DNA of 64,000 nt from Paenibacillus kribbensis (GCF_002240415.1 NZ_CP020028.1:3311501-3375500); one strand, 5' to 3'; positions 44,364 to 53,591 are shown, counted from the first letter of the stretch. Notes: generated by a model not told the origin, from the letters alone. Numbers and translations: made by a program.

Positions 44364-47300
44364 TCAAACTACAACATGCCATCGGTCACGAATTTTCGTT
44401 ATCCAATCCTCACAGCTCACTTGCTCTGAGAAAGGAATTGCCGCTTTAATCCTGGTAAATTTGCGCCGTACGTAGTATCCCTGTCCAGGCGGCAGGACTT
44501 TTAGGCCACCAGCAGCGGCATTCGCTTCCGAATAGGGGATACGAAAGAACGATAAATCATTCGAATCCAGTGTTCCAAAAAGCATACCACTTTGACTTGC
44601 CTTGACATCATTGAACCAGTCTACCCCAAAGGTCGGAAAATCAGATGGCACACCCGATAACACAACATGCACATTGCGATCACGTCCCAACCGTACAATG
44701 GCGGAGAGCTGATCCTTTACCATAAAATCGTTCAGCTGTTTGCTTAACATATCCGCATCATCAATAACCAGCAGTAACTCGGGATCATTTCCATCCTTGC
44801 TCCGCTGTTGAACAATATCATGCACTTGCTGTACCAGAGGCCCAATTTCTTCCTCGCTTTCGGCCGCAGCCTTGACATGAGGAAGATGCCGCAACCGTGA
44901 TAGTCCACCGCCTCCATAGCGGGTATCAAGCGTATAGACTTCCAATTGCCCCGGTGAGGTGTAATAAGCCAGCGATAGGATCCAACTCATGAGAAAGGAA
45001 GTTTTTCCGCCCTCCATCGGACTGCCGACGATAAAATTAGGACCCTCTTTCAGATTCAGGAGGAAAGGCTCAAGATCGTCACTCTGTAGACCTACAGGCA
45101 CCTCATAAGGGAGCGCATCGGAAGGCCCGCTTGTCCGATCCCACTGCTGCAGCAGTTCCGCCAGCGGAATACGCTCGGGCAACGGGAGAATGGCTGGAGC
45201 GTGCGCTCCCTTCCATTCCTGCACAATGCTCGCGATATTGCGGCGCAGCTGTGTCGAACGTTCCGCCTCATCTCCTCCCGGTGAAGGCAATGCCGTCTGG
45301 AACTCGAGTGGTGGAATATGCCCTTTAACCAGAGCACGGCCCGGAATTAAAAGTCCCGGCGTTTTCGCCGGTCGTCCCACCGCGTAATAATAATCACTTG
45401 GATCGGATAATTCAAAAGAAACAGCATTCGGAATGTTGCTGCGGAATTTCTCAAACACATCCGTAATCCGGTTCGCTGTGATGATGAAGGTGATACCTAA
45501 ACTGCCACCTTCACGCAAAAGTGATTCCAGCAGTTCATTTTCATCCGGATAAGCATTGCGGAAATTAAGATAGCCATCAATAGCTACGACAATTTGCGGT
45601 ACATCCTCAACCGCAGAACGACGATACGAGCTTATCGTTTTGACGCCGGCTTCTGAGATCATTTCCTTGCGTACAGCAACCAGCTTGAACAGATAACGGA
45701 ACAACCGCTTGATCCGGTCGTCCTCCTCTGCCATCATCACAGAACCGATTTGCGGAAGTTCCCCAAAATCGCGCATCGTCCGCCCCATATCAATGATATA
45801 ACCGTTCCAACGGTTCGCATCAAAGCGCTGAGCCGTTGACATCAGCAAAGTCTGCAAAAAGGTCGTTTTCCCCATGCCAGGCATGCCGTACACCGCCCAA
45901 TGGCCATGATCCAGTGATGCATAAATCGGCTCCTGGCGCTGATTCGGCAGATCGTCGACCAGCCCGATGAGCGCCTGCAGCTCCAGAGGAGATGATGCAC
46001 TATCCGTTTTCGTGCTTGGACGCAAATGAGTTAAATCAAGCAATTCAGGCAGCGGCGGAAGCCATGGTCCCTGAAGCCGCTCAATCCCTGCTTTAGCAGC
46101 CTCATTTGCAATATAATCAATGAAGATTTGAAGCTGCTTGGGAGCCTCTTCTCCTTTGAAGCCTGAACTGGCGCGTTCACCGCCCGTCAGCAGCGCTTCT
46201 CGTTTTCCGTTCAATCTCACTTCATGTACAGGCAGGGCGGAAGAAATATCACTGTTGCCTATATACGGCGCACCGCTCCAGGCAAACTGCATCTCCTCAA
46301 ACACTTCATCGCTGCCGACTTGGAAGTATCCTCGTCCCGGCTTGGTAATCCACGCCGCATTCGGTATTTTCAACATATCACGGCTATCGCCTTCGCTCTG
46401 CACCCGGAGACAGATACGAAATCTGGAGTTGCTCCAGATTTTATCGTCTACAACACCGGCGGGCTTCTGGGTTGCTAAAATCAAATGGACACCCAAGGTC
46501 CGCCCAATCGCCGCAATACTGATCAGCTCGTCCATAAACTCAGGCTGATCCCGTTTTAGCTGTGCAAATTCATCAATAATAATAACCAGATGAGGCAGCG
46601 GCTGTTCGTGCCGCTGCCGAAGTAATCTGTAATATTCATCAATATGCTGCAAATTGCCTGCATCGTTCAATATTTTCTGTCTTCGAACCAGCTCTGCCTT
46701 GAGAGATATTTTGGCACGTTCAATCAAGTTGTTGTCCAAATTCGTAATCGTGCCCACAACATGCGGCAAGTTGACGAATGTGTTGGACATGCCGCCGCCC
46801 TTGTAGTCGATCAGCATAAAAGCAAGATCATGCGGGTGAAACTCGGCAGCAAGGGAGGCTACAATAGACTGAATAACCTCACTCTTCCCAGAACCGGTCG
46901 TACCCGCAATCAGGCCGTGCGGACCATGTCCCTGGCGCTCTATTTTATCATGCAGATTGATCATGATCTTCTTGCCGCCTGCTCGCACACCCATCGGCAC
47001 AGGTAAAGTATCCGGATGGCGGTTGCGCCGCCACCGTTCTGTTACGTCCAGTTCCTCCACATCTGCTACGCTCATCATCTCAAAGAGAGGCAGTACAGAT
47101 GGAATATCTGAAGCCGAGGAACGCTTCAAGCGAATAGGAGCCATATACCGGGCCAATGCATCTGCTTCCTCTTTGGACAAGCGATCCGGCTTAAAGCTCT
47201 GCTGTTCAACCTCCGCCGATTCCGATTTGCGGGCATATACCCCCTGCTCCTTCGAAGCCTCCACGATCAGCTGACACTGCATCGGCAATGCTTCCTTACG

Positions 47301-48359
47301 AGAAGCCAGCACAATCGTGCATGAATCAATGGCTCGTCCGTCTTCCAGCAATAATGGAAGCAAAGGCTCTTCCTCAATCAGCTGGCTATCGGATAAAACA
47401 ATCACATAGCAAGGGATTTCCATTCCTTTTCCATGACGTTCGCTGCGATTGTTTTTACGGCGGTTCAGCCTGGCAAACAGAAAATCAGCCAACTGATGAG
47501 CGCTGCTGCTGCGATCTGACATCATCCTCTGGGTTCTGTCATCATCCCACACATGCGGAAGCCAGCGCATCCAGACCCATTCATTTTCCTCACGCTCATC
47601 ATAAAAGGATGCGATTTTCACTTCATCCGGCGAGTGACGCACAGCCACCTGCGCCAGAATCACTCTTAAGGCAGCAAGAGTATGCTCTCGCTCACCAACC
47701 AGTCCTACCACTTTGGATTGAAACAACGGTAATGCAATGGAAGCCGCATCCACCAGACGAAACTCTTCCTCCAGCTCATCCGCAGCCCCGAGCAGAGGGT
47801 CACGATCGTAACCGTCCGGGCGAGGGATTTGCAATTTAATATGAAAGGGAACTTGTCCAGTCCCAATACGGACCTGTAAAAAATCCTCATCCTCCGGCGA
47901 GCGCTCCCAAAGGGAGCTGTTACGGTTTTTGACGATTTGGGTGCATATTTGCGGATCACCATGAATTTCATACAATGTACGAATCTGTTCCTCACGCTTA
48001 AGCTCAAGCTCTTCGCGATGCTTCTGGAGCTGTTCCCGGTACATCCGGTCGCGTTCCTCCAGCTTGCGCTTATATTCCTTCTTGTTACTTAAGTAGACGA
48101 AAAAAGGAATTGTATAAGATGTAAGCATCATGACTACAGTAATCATCTGAAACATCAAATAGTTACTATTGCCCATCTTGCCTGTTTTGCTCATATATAC
48201 ATAAAAGCCTATCGTCACCAACGTCATCATTAACGGTATAAGTATAGATATAATAGAAAAAGACGGCTTGCTCGGCTCTGCCGGGGGCCGTAAAATCTCC
48301 AGCTTCTCCTCGCGGAGGGCCGGCCTTAATCTCGGGGATCGCTGGTATAATACATTCAA
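44364..48359 (-). CDS. essC: Type VII secretion FtsK/SpoIIIE ATPase, EssC/EccC-like
   Basis: A 1331-residue motor ATPase. Two N-terminal membrane spans (about 34-57 and 67-91), a coiled-coil stalk, and three FtsK-like ATPase domains follow. Walker A sites are AGTTGSGKSE (about 490), GMPGMGKTT (about 830) and GSPMEGGKTS (about 1115, degenerate); domain 1 has Walker B HLVIIIDEFAQL. The N-terminal FHA domains of classical Firmicute EssC are missing, so the protein looks more like actinobacterial EccC with fused Ca/Cb parts. It drives WXG100 export. It follows the YukD-like gene by 55 bases. EssA, EssB and EsaA homologues are not seen in the window. Confidence 0.92.
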   Translation of the reverse strand: MNVLYQRSPRLRPALREEKLEILRPPAEPSKPSFSIISILIPLMMTLVTIGFYVYMSKTGKMGNSNYLMFQMITVVMMLTSYTIPFFVYLSNKKEYKRKLEERDRMYREQLQKHREELELKREEQIRTLYEIHGDPQICTQIVKNRNSSLWERSPEDEDFLQVRIGTGQVPFHIKLQIPRPDGYDRDPLLGAADELEEEFRLVDAASIALPLFQSKVVGLVGEREHTLAALRVILAQVAVRHSPDEVKIASFYDEREENEWVWMRWLPHVWDDDRTQRMMSDRSSSAHQLADFLFARLNRRKNNRSERHGKGMEIPCYVIVLSDSQLIEEEPLLPLLLEDGRAIDSCTIVLASRKEALPMQCQLIVEASKEQGVYARKSESAEVEQQSFKPDRLSKEEADALARYMAPIRLKRSSASDIPSVLPLFEMMSVADVEELDVTERWRRNRHPDTLPVPMGVRAGGKKIMINLHDKIERQGHGPHGLIAGTTGSGKSEVIQSIVASLAAEFHPHDLAFMLIDYKGGGMSNTFVNLPHVVGTITNLDNNLIERAKISLKAELVRRQKILNDAGNLQHIDEYYRLLRQRHEQPLPHLVIIIDEFAQLKRDQPEFMDELISIAAIGRTLGVHLILATQKPAGVVDDKIWSNSRFRICLRVQSEGDSRDMLKIPNAAWITKPGRGYFQVGSDEVFEEMQFAWSGAPYIGNSDISSALPVHEVRLNGKREALLTGGERASSGFKGEEAPKQLQIFIDYIANEAAKAGIERLQGPWLPPLPELLDLTHLRPSTKTDSASSPLELQALIGLVDDLPNQRQEPIYASLDHGHWAVYGMPGMGKTTFLQTLLMSTAQRFDANRWNGYIIDMGRTMRDFGELPQIGSVMMAEEDDRIKRLFRYLFKLVAVRKEMISEAGVKTISSYRRSAVEDVPQIVVAIDGYLNFRNAYPDENELLESLLREGGSLGITFIITANRITDVFEKFRSNIPNAVSFELSDPSDYYYAVGRPAKTPGLLIPGRALVKGHIPPLEFQTALPSPGGDEAERSTQLRRNIASIVQEWKGAHAPAILPLPERIPLAELLQQWDRTSGPSDALPYEVPVGLQSDDLEPFLLNLKEGPNFIVGSPMEGGKTSFLMSWILSLAYYTSPGQLEVYTLDTRYGGGGLSRLRHLPHVKAAAESEEEIGPLVQQVHDIVQQRSKDGNDPELLLVIDDADMLSKQLNDFMVKDQLSAIVRLGRDRNVHVVLSGVPSDFPTFGVDWFNDVKASQSGMLFGTLDSNDLSFFRIPYSEANAAAGGLKVLPPGQGYYVRRKFTRIKAAIPFSEQVSCEDWITKIRDRWHVVV

Positions 48360-48414
48360 GACAAAAGTCCCCCTTTTCGCTTACTATTTCATTTTACCAA
48401 GGTTTCATATAATT

Positions 48415-48747
48415 TCATGTGTGTATTGACCCATTTTTTTCGTTTTGAAACAGCGAACGCCGTCCATATACAGGCGCTTCGTCCTGGGTTGTCGAAAAGG
48501 CACGCTGAATACGCACCGTACAGCCTTCCCGCAAACCTGCCCCAGTAAGCAGCTGGACGTCCTCCACTCTGAACCAAAGCCCCTCCGGAAACTTTGCTTC
48601 CATAATATATTGCATCCCCTCCGCCGGAGGCTCTCCAAAAATACGCACACCCAGCATCAGCTTCAAATGCTCCACCGAATATTCATCAGCCACCTCGATG
48701 TCAAACCACTCTGTTTCCTGTCGTCCTGAAAGCACGGTCAGGATCAT
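48415..48747 (-). CDS. YukD/EsaB-like ubiquitin-fold T7SS protein
   Basis: A 110-residue protein with a ubiquitin-like beta-grasp pattern: ILTVLSGRQETEWFDIEVADEYSVEHLKLMLG at the start and LLTGAGLREGCTVRIQRA at the end (the typical hydrophobic patch and late strand), like YukD/EsaB. It is longer than typical YukD (about 80 aa) through a short polar tail. It is cytoplasmic. First gene of the T7SS operon, after a sigma-A-type promoter at 48828-48856. Confidence 0.78.
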   Translation of the reverse strand: MILTVLSGRQETEWFDIEVADEYSVEHLKLMLGVRIFGEPPAEGMQYIMEAKFPEGLWFRVEDVQLLTGAGLREGCTVRIQRAFSTTQDEAPVYGRRSLFQNEKNGSIHT

Positions 48748-48827
48748 CTGTCATCCCTCCCGATCCTTGATCAATACAATAAAGTTCCCACAAAAAGCCT
48801 ATTTTCGATAGAAAGATGGCTATCGTA

Positions 48828-48856
48828 ACTGTAGCATTCGCCCATTAAACTGTCAA
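48828..48856 (-). promoter_or_regulatory. Predicted sigma-A promoter of the T7SS operon
   Basis: On the minus strand TTGACA (48851-48856) and TACAGT (48828-48833) are 17 bases apart, leaving a leader of about 75 bases before the YukD-like gene. The remaining bases to 49139 (about 280, AT-rich) show no further gene. Confidence 0.6.
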
Positions 48857-49139
48857 TTTGTTACAAAATACCCACTCTCAAAATGATTTAAAGACTTTAG
48901 TCTCATTCTCATGAATTAATAGAGTCAATTGAATCATAAATATGTATTTGAACATTTTTAATAATCGCATCTGCGTCATTTTGTCAATTAGTTAGAACTA
49001 AACTCGATTGTTATCCAGATTATTGTGAACAGTTTGTAAATTTCTCAGACCTTTATGTTTTTATAAGGTGTTTTTAAGGTAATTTTAAGAAACGGGCTCT
49101 ACAATAAAGCCATGAAATAACTCAGGTGAGGTGATTTTT

Positions 49140-49379
49140 GTGAGAACATTAATTACATTTCAAAACAAACGTATTCCCGTATACATTAACCAAGAAAATA
49201 AACAACCCGTACAAAAAACATTAAAACTTCTAAGCAATACTTTGGAGAATAAAATCTCCAGCGGCAAACGTGCCCTTAAGAAATGTCTCAACTCCTTGAT
49301 CAGTATAGAGATAATCGGCTGTGAAGCCATCCTGCATAGCGTTAGTGAAAATGATTCATTGGCACTGTCCCTCTACTAA
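49140..49379 (+). CDS. Small basic protein of unknown function
   Basis: A 79-residue ORF from GTG 49140 with GAGGTGAT upstream. The sequence begins MRTLITFQNKRIPVYINQEN, continues basic and helical (KKTLKLLSNTLENKIS..KRALKKCLNSL) and has two cysteines. No family is recognised. Its stop codon lies inside a terminator stem, a compact arrangement typical of small, independently transcribed genes. It is divergent from the T7SS operon, sharing the 390-base intergenic region, and so might be related to it. Confidence 0.55.
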   Translation: MRTLITFQNKRIPVYINQENKQPVQKTLKLLSNTLENKISSGKRALKKCLNSLISIEIIGCEAILHSVSENDSLALSLY

Positions 49380-49396
49380 GAGGGACTATTTTTTTG
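49367..49396 (+). terminator. Terminator overlapping the small gene's stop codon
   Basis: The stem GTCCCTCT / AGAGGGAC with loop ACTA is followed by TATTTTTTT. Confidence 0.88.
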
Positions 49397-49603
49397 TCTG
49401 AACACAGAGCTATGAACGACAAAGAGGGCTCCAAACGGATTGAAGCCCCGTGTCCGTATACAGCCCAAACCGTAACGGGTCAGCGTACACAGCTTAAAGA
49501 TGCTGCTGTTTAGTATAAACCATGCTCACAGACTCAGCATATACTGGGATTTGCGATTTCACCGCCTGAATGTAAGGCAGACTCCAGACTTCTAAGTATA
49601 TTG

Positions 49604-49942
49604 TTAAGACTGGATCGTTACTGGTGTGCCGATGCTTACCTTCTCCTGAAGCTCAAGCACATCCTCGTTATGCATTCGGATGCAGCCATGTGACACCAAC
49701 TGGCCAATGGACGAAGGATCATTGGTGCCGTGAATCCCATAATGCGGCTTGGACAGCCCCATCCAGAACGCTCCGAAAGGACCGCCGGGATTGGGCTGCT
49801 TGTTAATGATCGTAAATTGTCCGCTCGGCGTCTGTGTAGCCACTTTACCAATACCGACGGGATAACTGGCTACAATCTGATCGCCATCCTTCAAATATAA
49901 ACGACGTTCGGTTAAATCCACCACGATATTGTAGTTCGGCAT
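49604..49942 (-). CDS. L,D-transpeptidase (YkuD domain)
   Basis: A 112-residue protein that is essentially only the YkuD catalytic domain. The active-site signature is [22 protein letters not shown], with Cys in SHGCIRM and the two His residues. The N-terminal [27 protein letters not shown] is typical. There is no signal peptide, LysM or membrane span, so either it leaves the cell by another route or acts in the spore or on cell-wall precursors. ATG at 49942 follows AAAGGGG. L,D-transpeptidases make 3-3 peptidoglycan crosslinks. It is monocistronic. Confidence 0.88.
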   Translation of the reverse strand: MPNYNIVVDLTERRLYLKDGDQIVASYPVGIGKVATQTPSGQFTIINKQPNPGGPFGAFWMGLSKPHYGIHGTNDPSSIGQLVSHGCIRMHNEDVLELQEKVSIGTPVTIQS

Positions 49943-50024
49943 ATGCTCACCCCTTTACACCATATGCCGATCACAACTCAGATTTTCTTGTATTTTTACC
50001 AAAATTGCTTCAATTCAGCTCGGC

Positions 50025-51122
50025 TTACCATTCCACATCCCGTCGCCAGCCACTTCGCTGATCCCTTCGACCTGAGGTTGTGCTGGTACGGCCATCCTTT
50101 CTGCGTCGGTCCGCTTCCTTGCGCGCCTGATATTCCAGCTCTCGCTGCATTTTGCGATAATTGTTCACTCTGGATTCAGACAGTCTCCCCGTCTGTACAG
50201 CTTCCTCCACTGCACATCCGGCTTCGCCCTTGTGCTTGCAATCTGCAAATCGGCATTTCTGCGCTATGTCGGTAATATCAGCAAAGGTATGAGCGACACC
50301 CGTGGAATCATCCCACAGGTTAAGCTCGCGCATGCCAGGCGTATCCAGCAGAACGGCTTGCTTGGCGATGGGAAAAAGCTGTCGATGAGTTGTCGTATGC
50401 CGTCCCCGGCTATCCTCCTCTCTCACATCCTGTGTCAACTGTACTTCAGTCCCGGAGAGCCAGTTTACAATCGTTGATTTGCCGCTCCCGGAAGAACCTG
50501 TTAAAGCAACGGTACAGCCGGGTTGAAGAAACGCCTCCAACTGCTCTCTGCCTTCGTTTTGCAGCGCAGAAATAACGATGACAGGCACACCGGGAGCTAC
50601 CCCCTCCGCTTCTGCGATCCGTGCCTCAACATCGTCACAAAGGTCGCTCTTACTCAACACAACCACCGGGTTCACCCCACTGTTCCAAGCCATAATTAAA
50701 TACCGCTCCAGTCTGCGCATATTAAAATCATGATTCAACGCATTTACGAGAAAAAGGGTATCCACATTGGTCGCTATCAGCTGCTCCTTTGTCTCAAAAC
50801 CCGCAGCCTGTCGGGATATTCTGCTTTTGCGCGGCAGGACGGCATGAATCACAGCATCCGACACTCCATCCGGTGTGCTGATCGCCACCCAATCCCCGAC
50901 AGCCGGCATCTCGGCGGGATCATCGATGATATGTCGCAGCTTGCCAGAAGCTGCTCCCCAGCGTTCCCCATCCATCGTGATAAGCTTGACTTTTTGCCCA
51001 TAATCGGCGATCAAGCGGGCAGGCCGCAGCTGTGAATGTCCTGCACGTTCCTCAAAACTTTGCTTCCATTGGTCCCAATAACTGTTCCACTCATCAGACC
51101 AACCGTATTGATGTATACTCAT
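50025..51122 (-). CDS. rsgA: Ribosome small subunit-dependent GTPase RsgA
   Basis: A 365-residue circularly permuted GTPase. The OB-fold N-domain spans about 35-100. Permuted G motifs are SKSD (G4, 157-160), GSSGSGKST (G1, 209-217), the RHTTTHRQLF switch (G2) and DTPGMREL (G3). The C-terminal zinc finger has CRFADCKHKGEAGC. RsgA/YloQ assists late 30S maturation. I start at ATG 51122 with AGGAGG upstream; a longer in-frame extension begins inside the promoter region. The extra basic C-terminal tail (RRRDQRSGWRRD-like) is unusual and may bind rRNA. It lies downstream of two tandem terminators. Confidence 0.92.
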   Translation of the reverse strand: MSIHQYGWSDEWNSYWDQWKQSFEERAGHSQLRPARLIADYGQKVKLITMDGERWGAASGKLRHIIDDPAEMPAVGDWVAISTPDGVSDAVIHAVLPRKSRISRQAAGFETKEQLIATNVDTLFLVNALNHDFNMRRLERYLIMAWNSGVNPVVVLSKSDLCDDVEARIAEAEGVAPGVPVIVISALQNEGREQLEAFLQPGCTVALTGSSGSGKSTIVNWLSGTEVQLTQDVREEDSRGRHTTTHRQLFPIAKQAVLLDTPGMRELNLWDDSTGVAHTFADITDIAQKCRFADCKHKGEAGCAVEEAVQTGRLSESRVNNYRKMQRELEYQARKEADRRRKDGRTSTTSGRRDQRSGWRRDVEW

Positions 51123-51207
51123 TTTTTTCCTCCTGAAAATCATCTTTTTGATTGTAGTGTTATTCGATATCGATATGTGCACATTTTTCCTCCCGCAAGC
51201 AAACAAC

Positions 51208-51237
51208 GCAAAAAATCCGCAGGGAAACCCCTGCGGA
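51208..51237 (-). terminator. Tandem terminator 2 upstream of rsgA
   Basis: The minus-strand stem TCCGCAGGG / CCCTGCGGA (perfect, 4-base loop) is followed by TTTTTTG. It lies about 85 bases before the rsgA start and has the same core as terminator 1. Confidence 0.8.
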
Positions 51238-51343
51238 AAGTATGCGGCTGAAGCCGATGTAATCCGTGTTCGTTACGTAAGCAAGCGGCTTATGCGCAAA
51301 CTGCTCTCCGGAACCAACAACCCTATACAAGGACACCTAACCG

Positions 51344-51378
51344 TAAAAAAATCCGCAAGGAATCACTCCCTGCGGATT
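51344..51378 (-). terminator. Tandem terminator 1, ending the 23-residue peptide transcript
   Basis: The minus-strand stem AATCCGCAGGG / CCTTGCGGATT (one mismatch) is followed by seven T. It ends the short transcript starting at about 51530. Confidence 0.82.
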
Positions 51379-51433
51379 TCGTCGGTTCTACTGTCCAACC
51401 AACTGCCTAGCTAAAACTATATATGATACAGTC

Positions 51434-51505
51434 TTAACTGAGCATCGTCCGTGCGGGAGACAAGTCATTCTGCTGCTGAACCCATCCATTATTGTTCGTA
51501 CGCAT
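51434..51505 (-). CDS. 23-residue peptide with strong promoter
   Basis: A short ORF beginning MRTNNNGWVQQQND and ending PARTMLS; polar, with no membrane helix or Cys. AGGAGGAGG precedes the ATG, and a near-consensus promoter lies 31 bases before it with a terminator after it, giving a transcript of about 190 nt. The high quality of all signals suggests a real, highly expressed peptide, or an RNA that also acts by base pairing. Function not known. It lies just downstream of the ArsR-DUF2087 regulator. Confidence 0.55.
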   Translation of the reverse strand: MRTNNNGWVQQQNDLSPARTMLS

Positions 51506-51535
51506 ATAACATCGCCTCCTCCTAAAATTTCCTTT

Positions 51536-51564
51536 ATCATACAAGTCGATAAATCATCTGTCAA
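51536..51564 (-). promoter_or_regulatory. Near-consensus sigma-A promoter for the 23-residue peptide
   Basis: Minus strand TTGACA (51559-51564), 17-base spacer, TATGAT (51536-51541). Five of six -10 bases and all -35 bases match consensus. Confidence 0.8.
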
Positions 51565-51605
51565 GCCTGCCGCAAAACTTTTTTTTAATCTTTTTTGTGT
51601 TTCGT

Positions 51606-52202
51606 TTAGCGTACCTGATCCCAGCGCGTCCACATCTCACGTGGATTCAATTCGTACATTTCCCGTTCCCTATACATAAACTGATGCATAATCAGCTCAC
51701 GCCGAATCGTCGCAAAATCGTCATGGTACTGTTTAATCCACTCGTTTAATTCACGTTCAGGATACACGCGGCCCGGCTCCAGCTTTTCAGCCAGCATCTG
51801 AAGCACGATCAGCTTTTTCTTGTACTGTGCAGGAATTTGGCGCAGCTTGCCGTCCTTGGCAAAAAAATTACGTAAAACCGTCGCCTCCAATGTTTCATTA
51901 AGCTCTGACATCTCTTCCTCACCCTCTCCCTTTTCGAAGATAAAACGTACCGTCGCCTCGGCATGCTGCCGGATCAGCTCCGGATTCAATGTGAAATACA
52001 CCGTATTTTTATCCCGTCGTTCTTTGATTAATCCAGCCTCACGGAGTTTGGAAGCATGATGCGTAACGGTCGGTTGGGATAAATTCAGCTTTTTCGCCAA
52101 AGCCTGACCATGCAACTCCCCACGGGACAACAGGAGTAATATGCGCATACGCGTCGGATCAGCAAGCGCTTTATGATAATTGACCATCTTATCCAGCTGC
52201 AT
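51606..52202 (-). CDS. ArsR-family regulator with DUF2087 domain
   Basis: A 198-residue protein. The N-terminal winged helix (1-85) has HKALADPTRMRILLLLSRGELHGQALAKKLNLSQPTVTHHASKLREAGLI, standard ArsR. No CxC metal motif is present in the recognition helix, so metal sensing is doubtful. The C-terminal half (about 110-195) matches DUF2087: LRQIPAQYKKKLIVLQMLAEKLEPGRVYPERELNEWI. The start ATG follows GAGGTG. It is divergent from ypdA, with a 22-bp imperfect palindrome between them, and it may control either itself or ypdA. Confidence 0.82.
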   Translation of the reverse strand: MQLDKMVNYHKALADPTRMRILLLLSRGELHGQALAKKLNLSQPTVTHHASKLREAGLIKERRDKNTVYFTLNPELIRQHAEATVRFIFEKGEGEEEMSELNETLEATVLRNFFAKDGKLRQIPAQYKKKLIVLQMLAEKLEPGRVYPERELNEWIKQYHDDFATIRRELIMHQFMYREREMYELNPREMWTRWDQVR

Positions 52203-52288
52203 CGTGATAACACCTCTTTTCCTTAATCCTTACTTGCTCTGCAAAAAGCGAGACTTGCCCTACAAACGAACTTAATCAAAATAGATAT

Positions 52289-52310
52289 TGATCTAATTAT
52301 ATGTATATCA
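52289..52310. promoter_or_regulatory. Imperfect 22-bp palindrome between the ArsR regulator and ypdA
   Basis: TGAT and ATCA frame an AT-rich half-symmetric element (8 of 11 positions pair). Position and size fit an ArsR-type operator. The rest of the 395-base divergent region (52203-52597) shows no gene. Confidence 0.35.
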
Positions 52311-52597
52311 AAAATGTTTGTCAAAAATATCTGTCAATCATATCCTCCCATCACTTCTTCCTGAAAACGGCTGGATATTATGTACGCATTGCGGTAGGAT
52401 TATTATTTGAAAAACTTCTTACATACCCGTGCATTTTGCATCAATCCAGAGCACAGCTTTCATGGATCAAAATATTAATCAGAATGATTCTGACCGTATA
52501 TATTTTGTACCAACGAGCGACTGGAATCGAATGATGCGCAATGCTAATCCTGCGAAATACTTACGCAGTAGAACAATACAATTGGAGGTTCATCTAT

Positions 52598-53578
52598 ATG
52601 CATGACGTAATTATTATTGGCGGCGGTCCATGCGGGCTATCCGCTGCTATCGAATGCAGCCGCAAAGGTTTGCAAACCGTTATTATTGAAAAAAGCAACA
52701 TTGTCCACTCTATTTTTCTGTATCCGACGAACATGCAGTTTTTTAGCACCGCCGAGCTATTGGAGATTGGTGATGTTCCATTCAGCACCCCCAATGACAA
52801 GCCTTTTCGTCATGAAGCTTTGGCGTATTACCGTAAAGTAGCGACACATTATAACCTGAACATTCAGCATTATGAGGAGGCTCGAACCATCGCTCGTCAG
52901 GATGACGGTACATTCACCGTTCATACCATGAGCAAGCGTGGAATACCCCAATCGTATTCGTCCCGCTATGTTGTAGTGGCTACAGGGTATTTTGATCATC
53001 CGAACTATTTGGGCATTCCCGGGGAAGAATTAGATAAAGTCACTCACTATTTCAGCGAAGCCCATCCTTATACAGGAACCCGAGTCGCGGTCATCGGCGG
53101 CAGTAACTCTGCAGTAGATGCAGCGATGGAGCTAGTGCGGGTCGGGGCTACGATTGATATGGTATACCGTCGGACCGAGCTGTCTCCCTACATCAAACCG
53201 TGGGTTCGTCCACTGTTCGACAGTATGGTACAAAAGGGGAAAATTACGCTGCACTTAGGTGCTCGTATTACGGAGATCCATCCAGATCATGTAGTAGTCA
53301 CTCCGCTGGAGGCCGAAGCGTTCCGACTGGAAAATGATTTTGTTCTGGCACTAACCGGGTTTCACCCGGAACGAAAACTACTGGAATCGGTCGGCGTCCA
53401 CATGGCTGAAGATCTGGATAAACCCGAGTTTGATCCTGCCACGATGGAAACGAACATACCGGGTATATATGTGGCGGGCGTGATCGCTTCCGGCAGCAAT
53501 GCCAATGAGGTATTCATTGAGACAGGGCGCTGGCATGGACGTCAAATTGCTGAGCATATTCAAAGCCAAACGAACTAA
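52598..53578 (+). CDS. ypdA: YpdA-family bacillithiol disulfide reductase
   Basis: A 326-residue flavoprotein. The FAD-binding motif [16 protein letters not shown] includes Cys12, which matches the conserved active-site Cys of YpdA. The second dinucleotide fold is [17 protein letters not shown], and the C-terminal [17 protein letters not shown] completes the FAD domain. YpdA (Bdr) reduces oxidised bacillithiol with NADPH, part of the redox buffer of Bacillota. I start at ATG 52598 (GGAGG 9 bases upstream). It is divergent from the ArsR gene, and followed after 13 bases by the DUF441 membrane gene. Confidence 0.9.
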   Translation: MHDVIIIGGGPCGLSAAIECSRKGLQTVIIEKSNIVHSIFLYPTNMQFFSTAELLEIGDVPFSTPNDKPFRHEALAYYRKVATHYNLNIQHYEEARTIARQDDGTFTVHTMSKRGIPQSYSSRYVVVATGYFDHPNYLGIPGEELDKVTHYFSEAHPYTGTRVAVIGGSNSAVDAAMELVRVGATIDMVYRRTELSPYIKPWVRPLFDSMVQKGKITLHLGARITEIHPDHVVVTPLEAEAFRLENDFVLALTGFHPERKLLESVGVHMAEDLDKPEFDPATMETNIPGIYVAGVIASGSNANEVFIETGRWHGRQIAEHIQSQTN

Positions 53579-53591
53579 GGAGAACACCGAC

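Noticed and set aside
51388..51633. 81-codon minus-strand ORF overlapping the 23-residue peptide
   Set aside because: It starts inside the promoter's upstream region and has no ribosome site; the short ORF in another frame has all signals.
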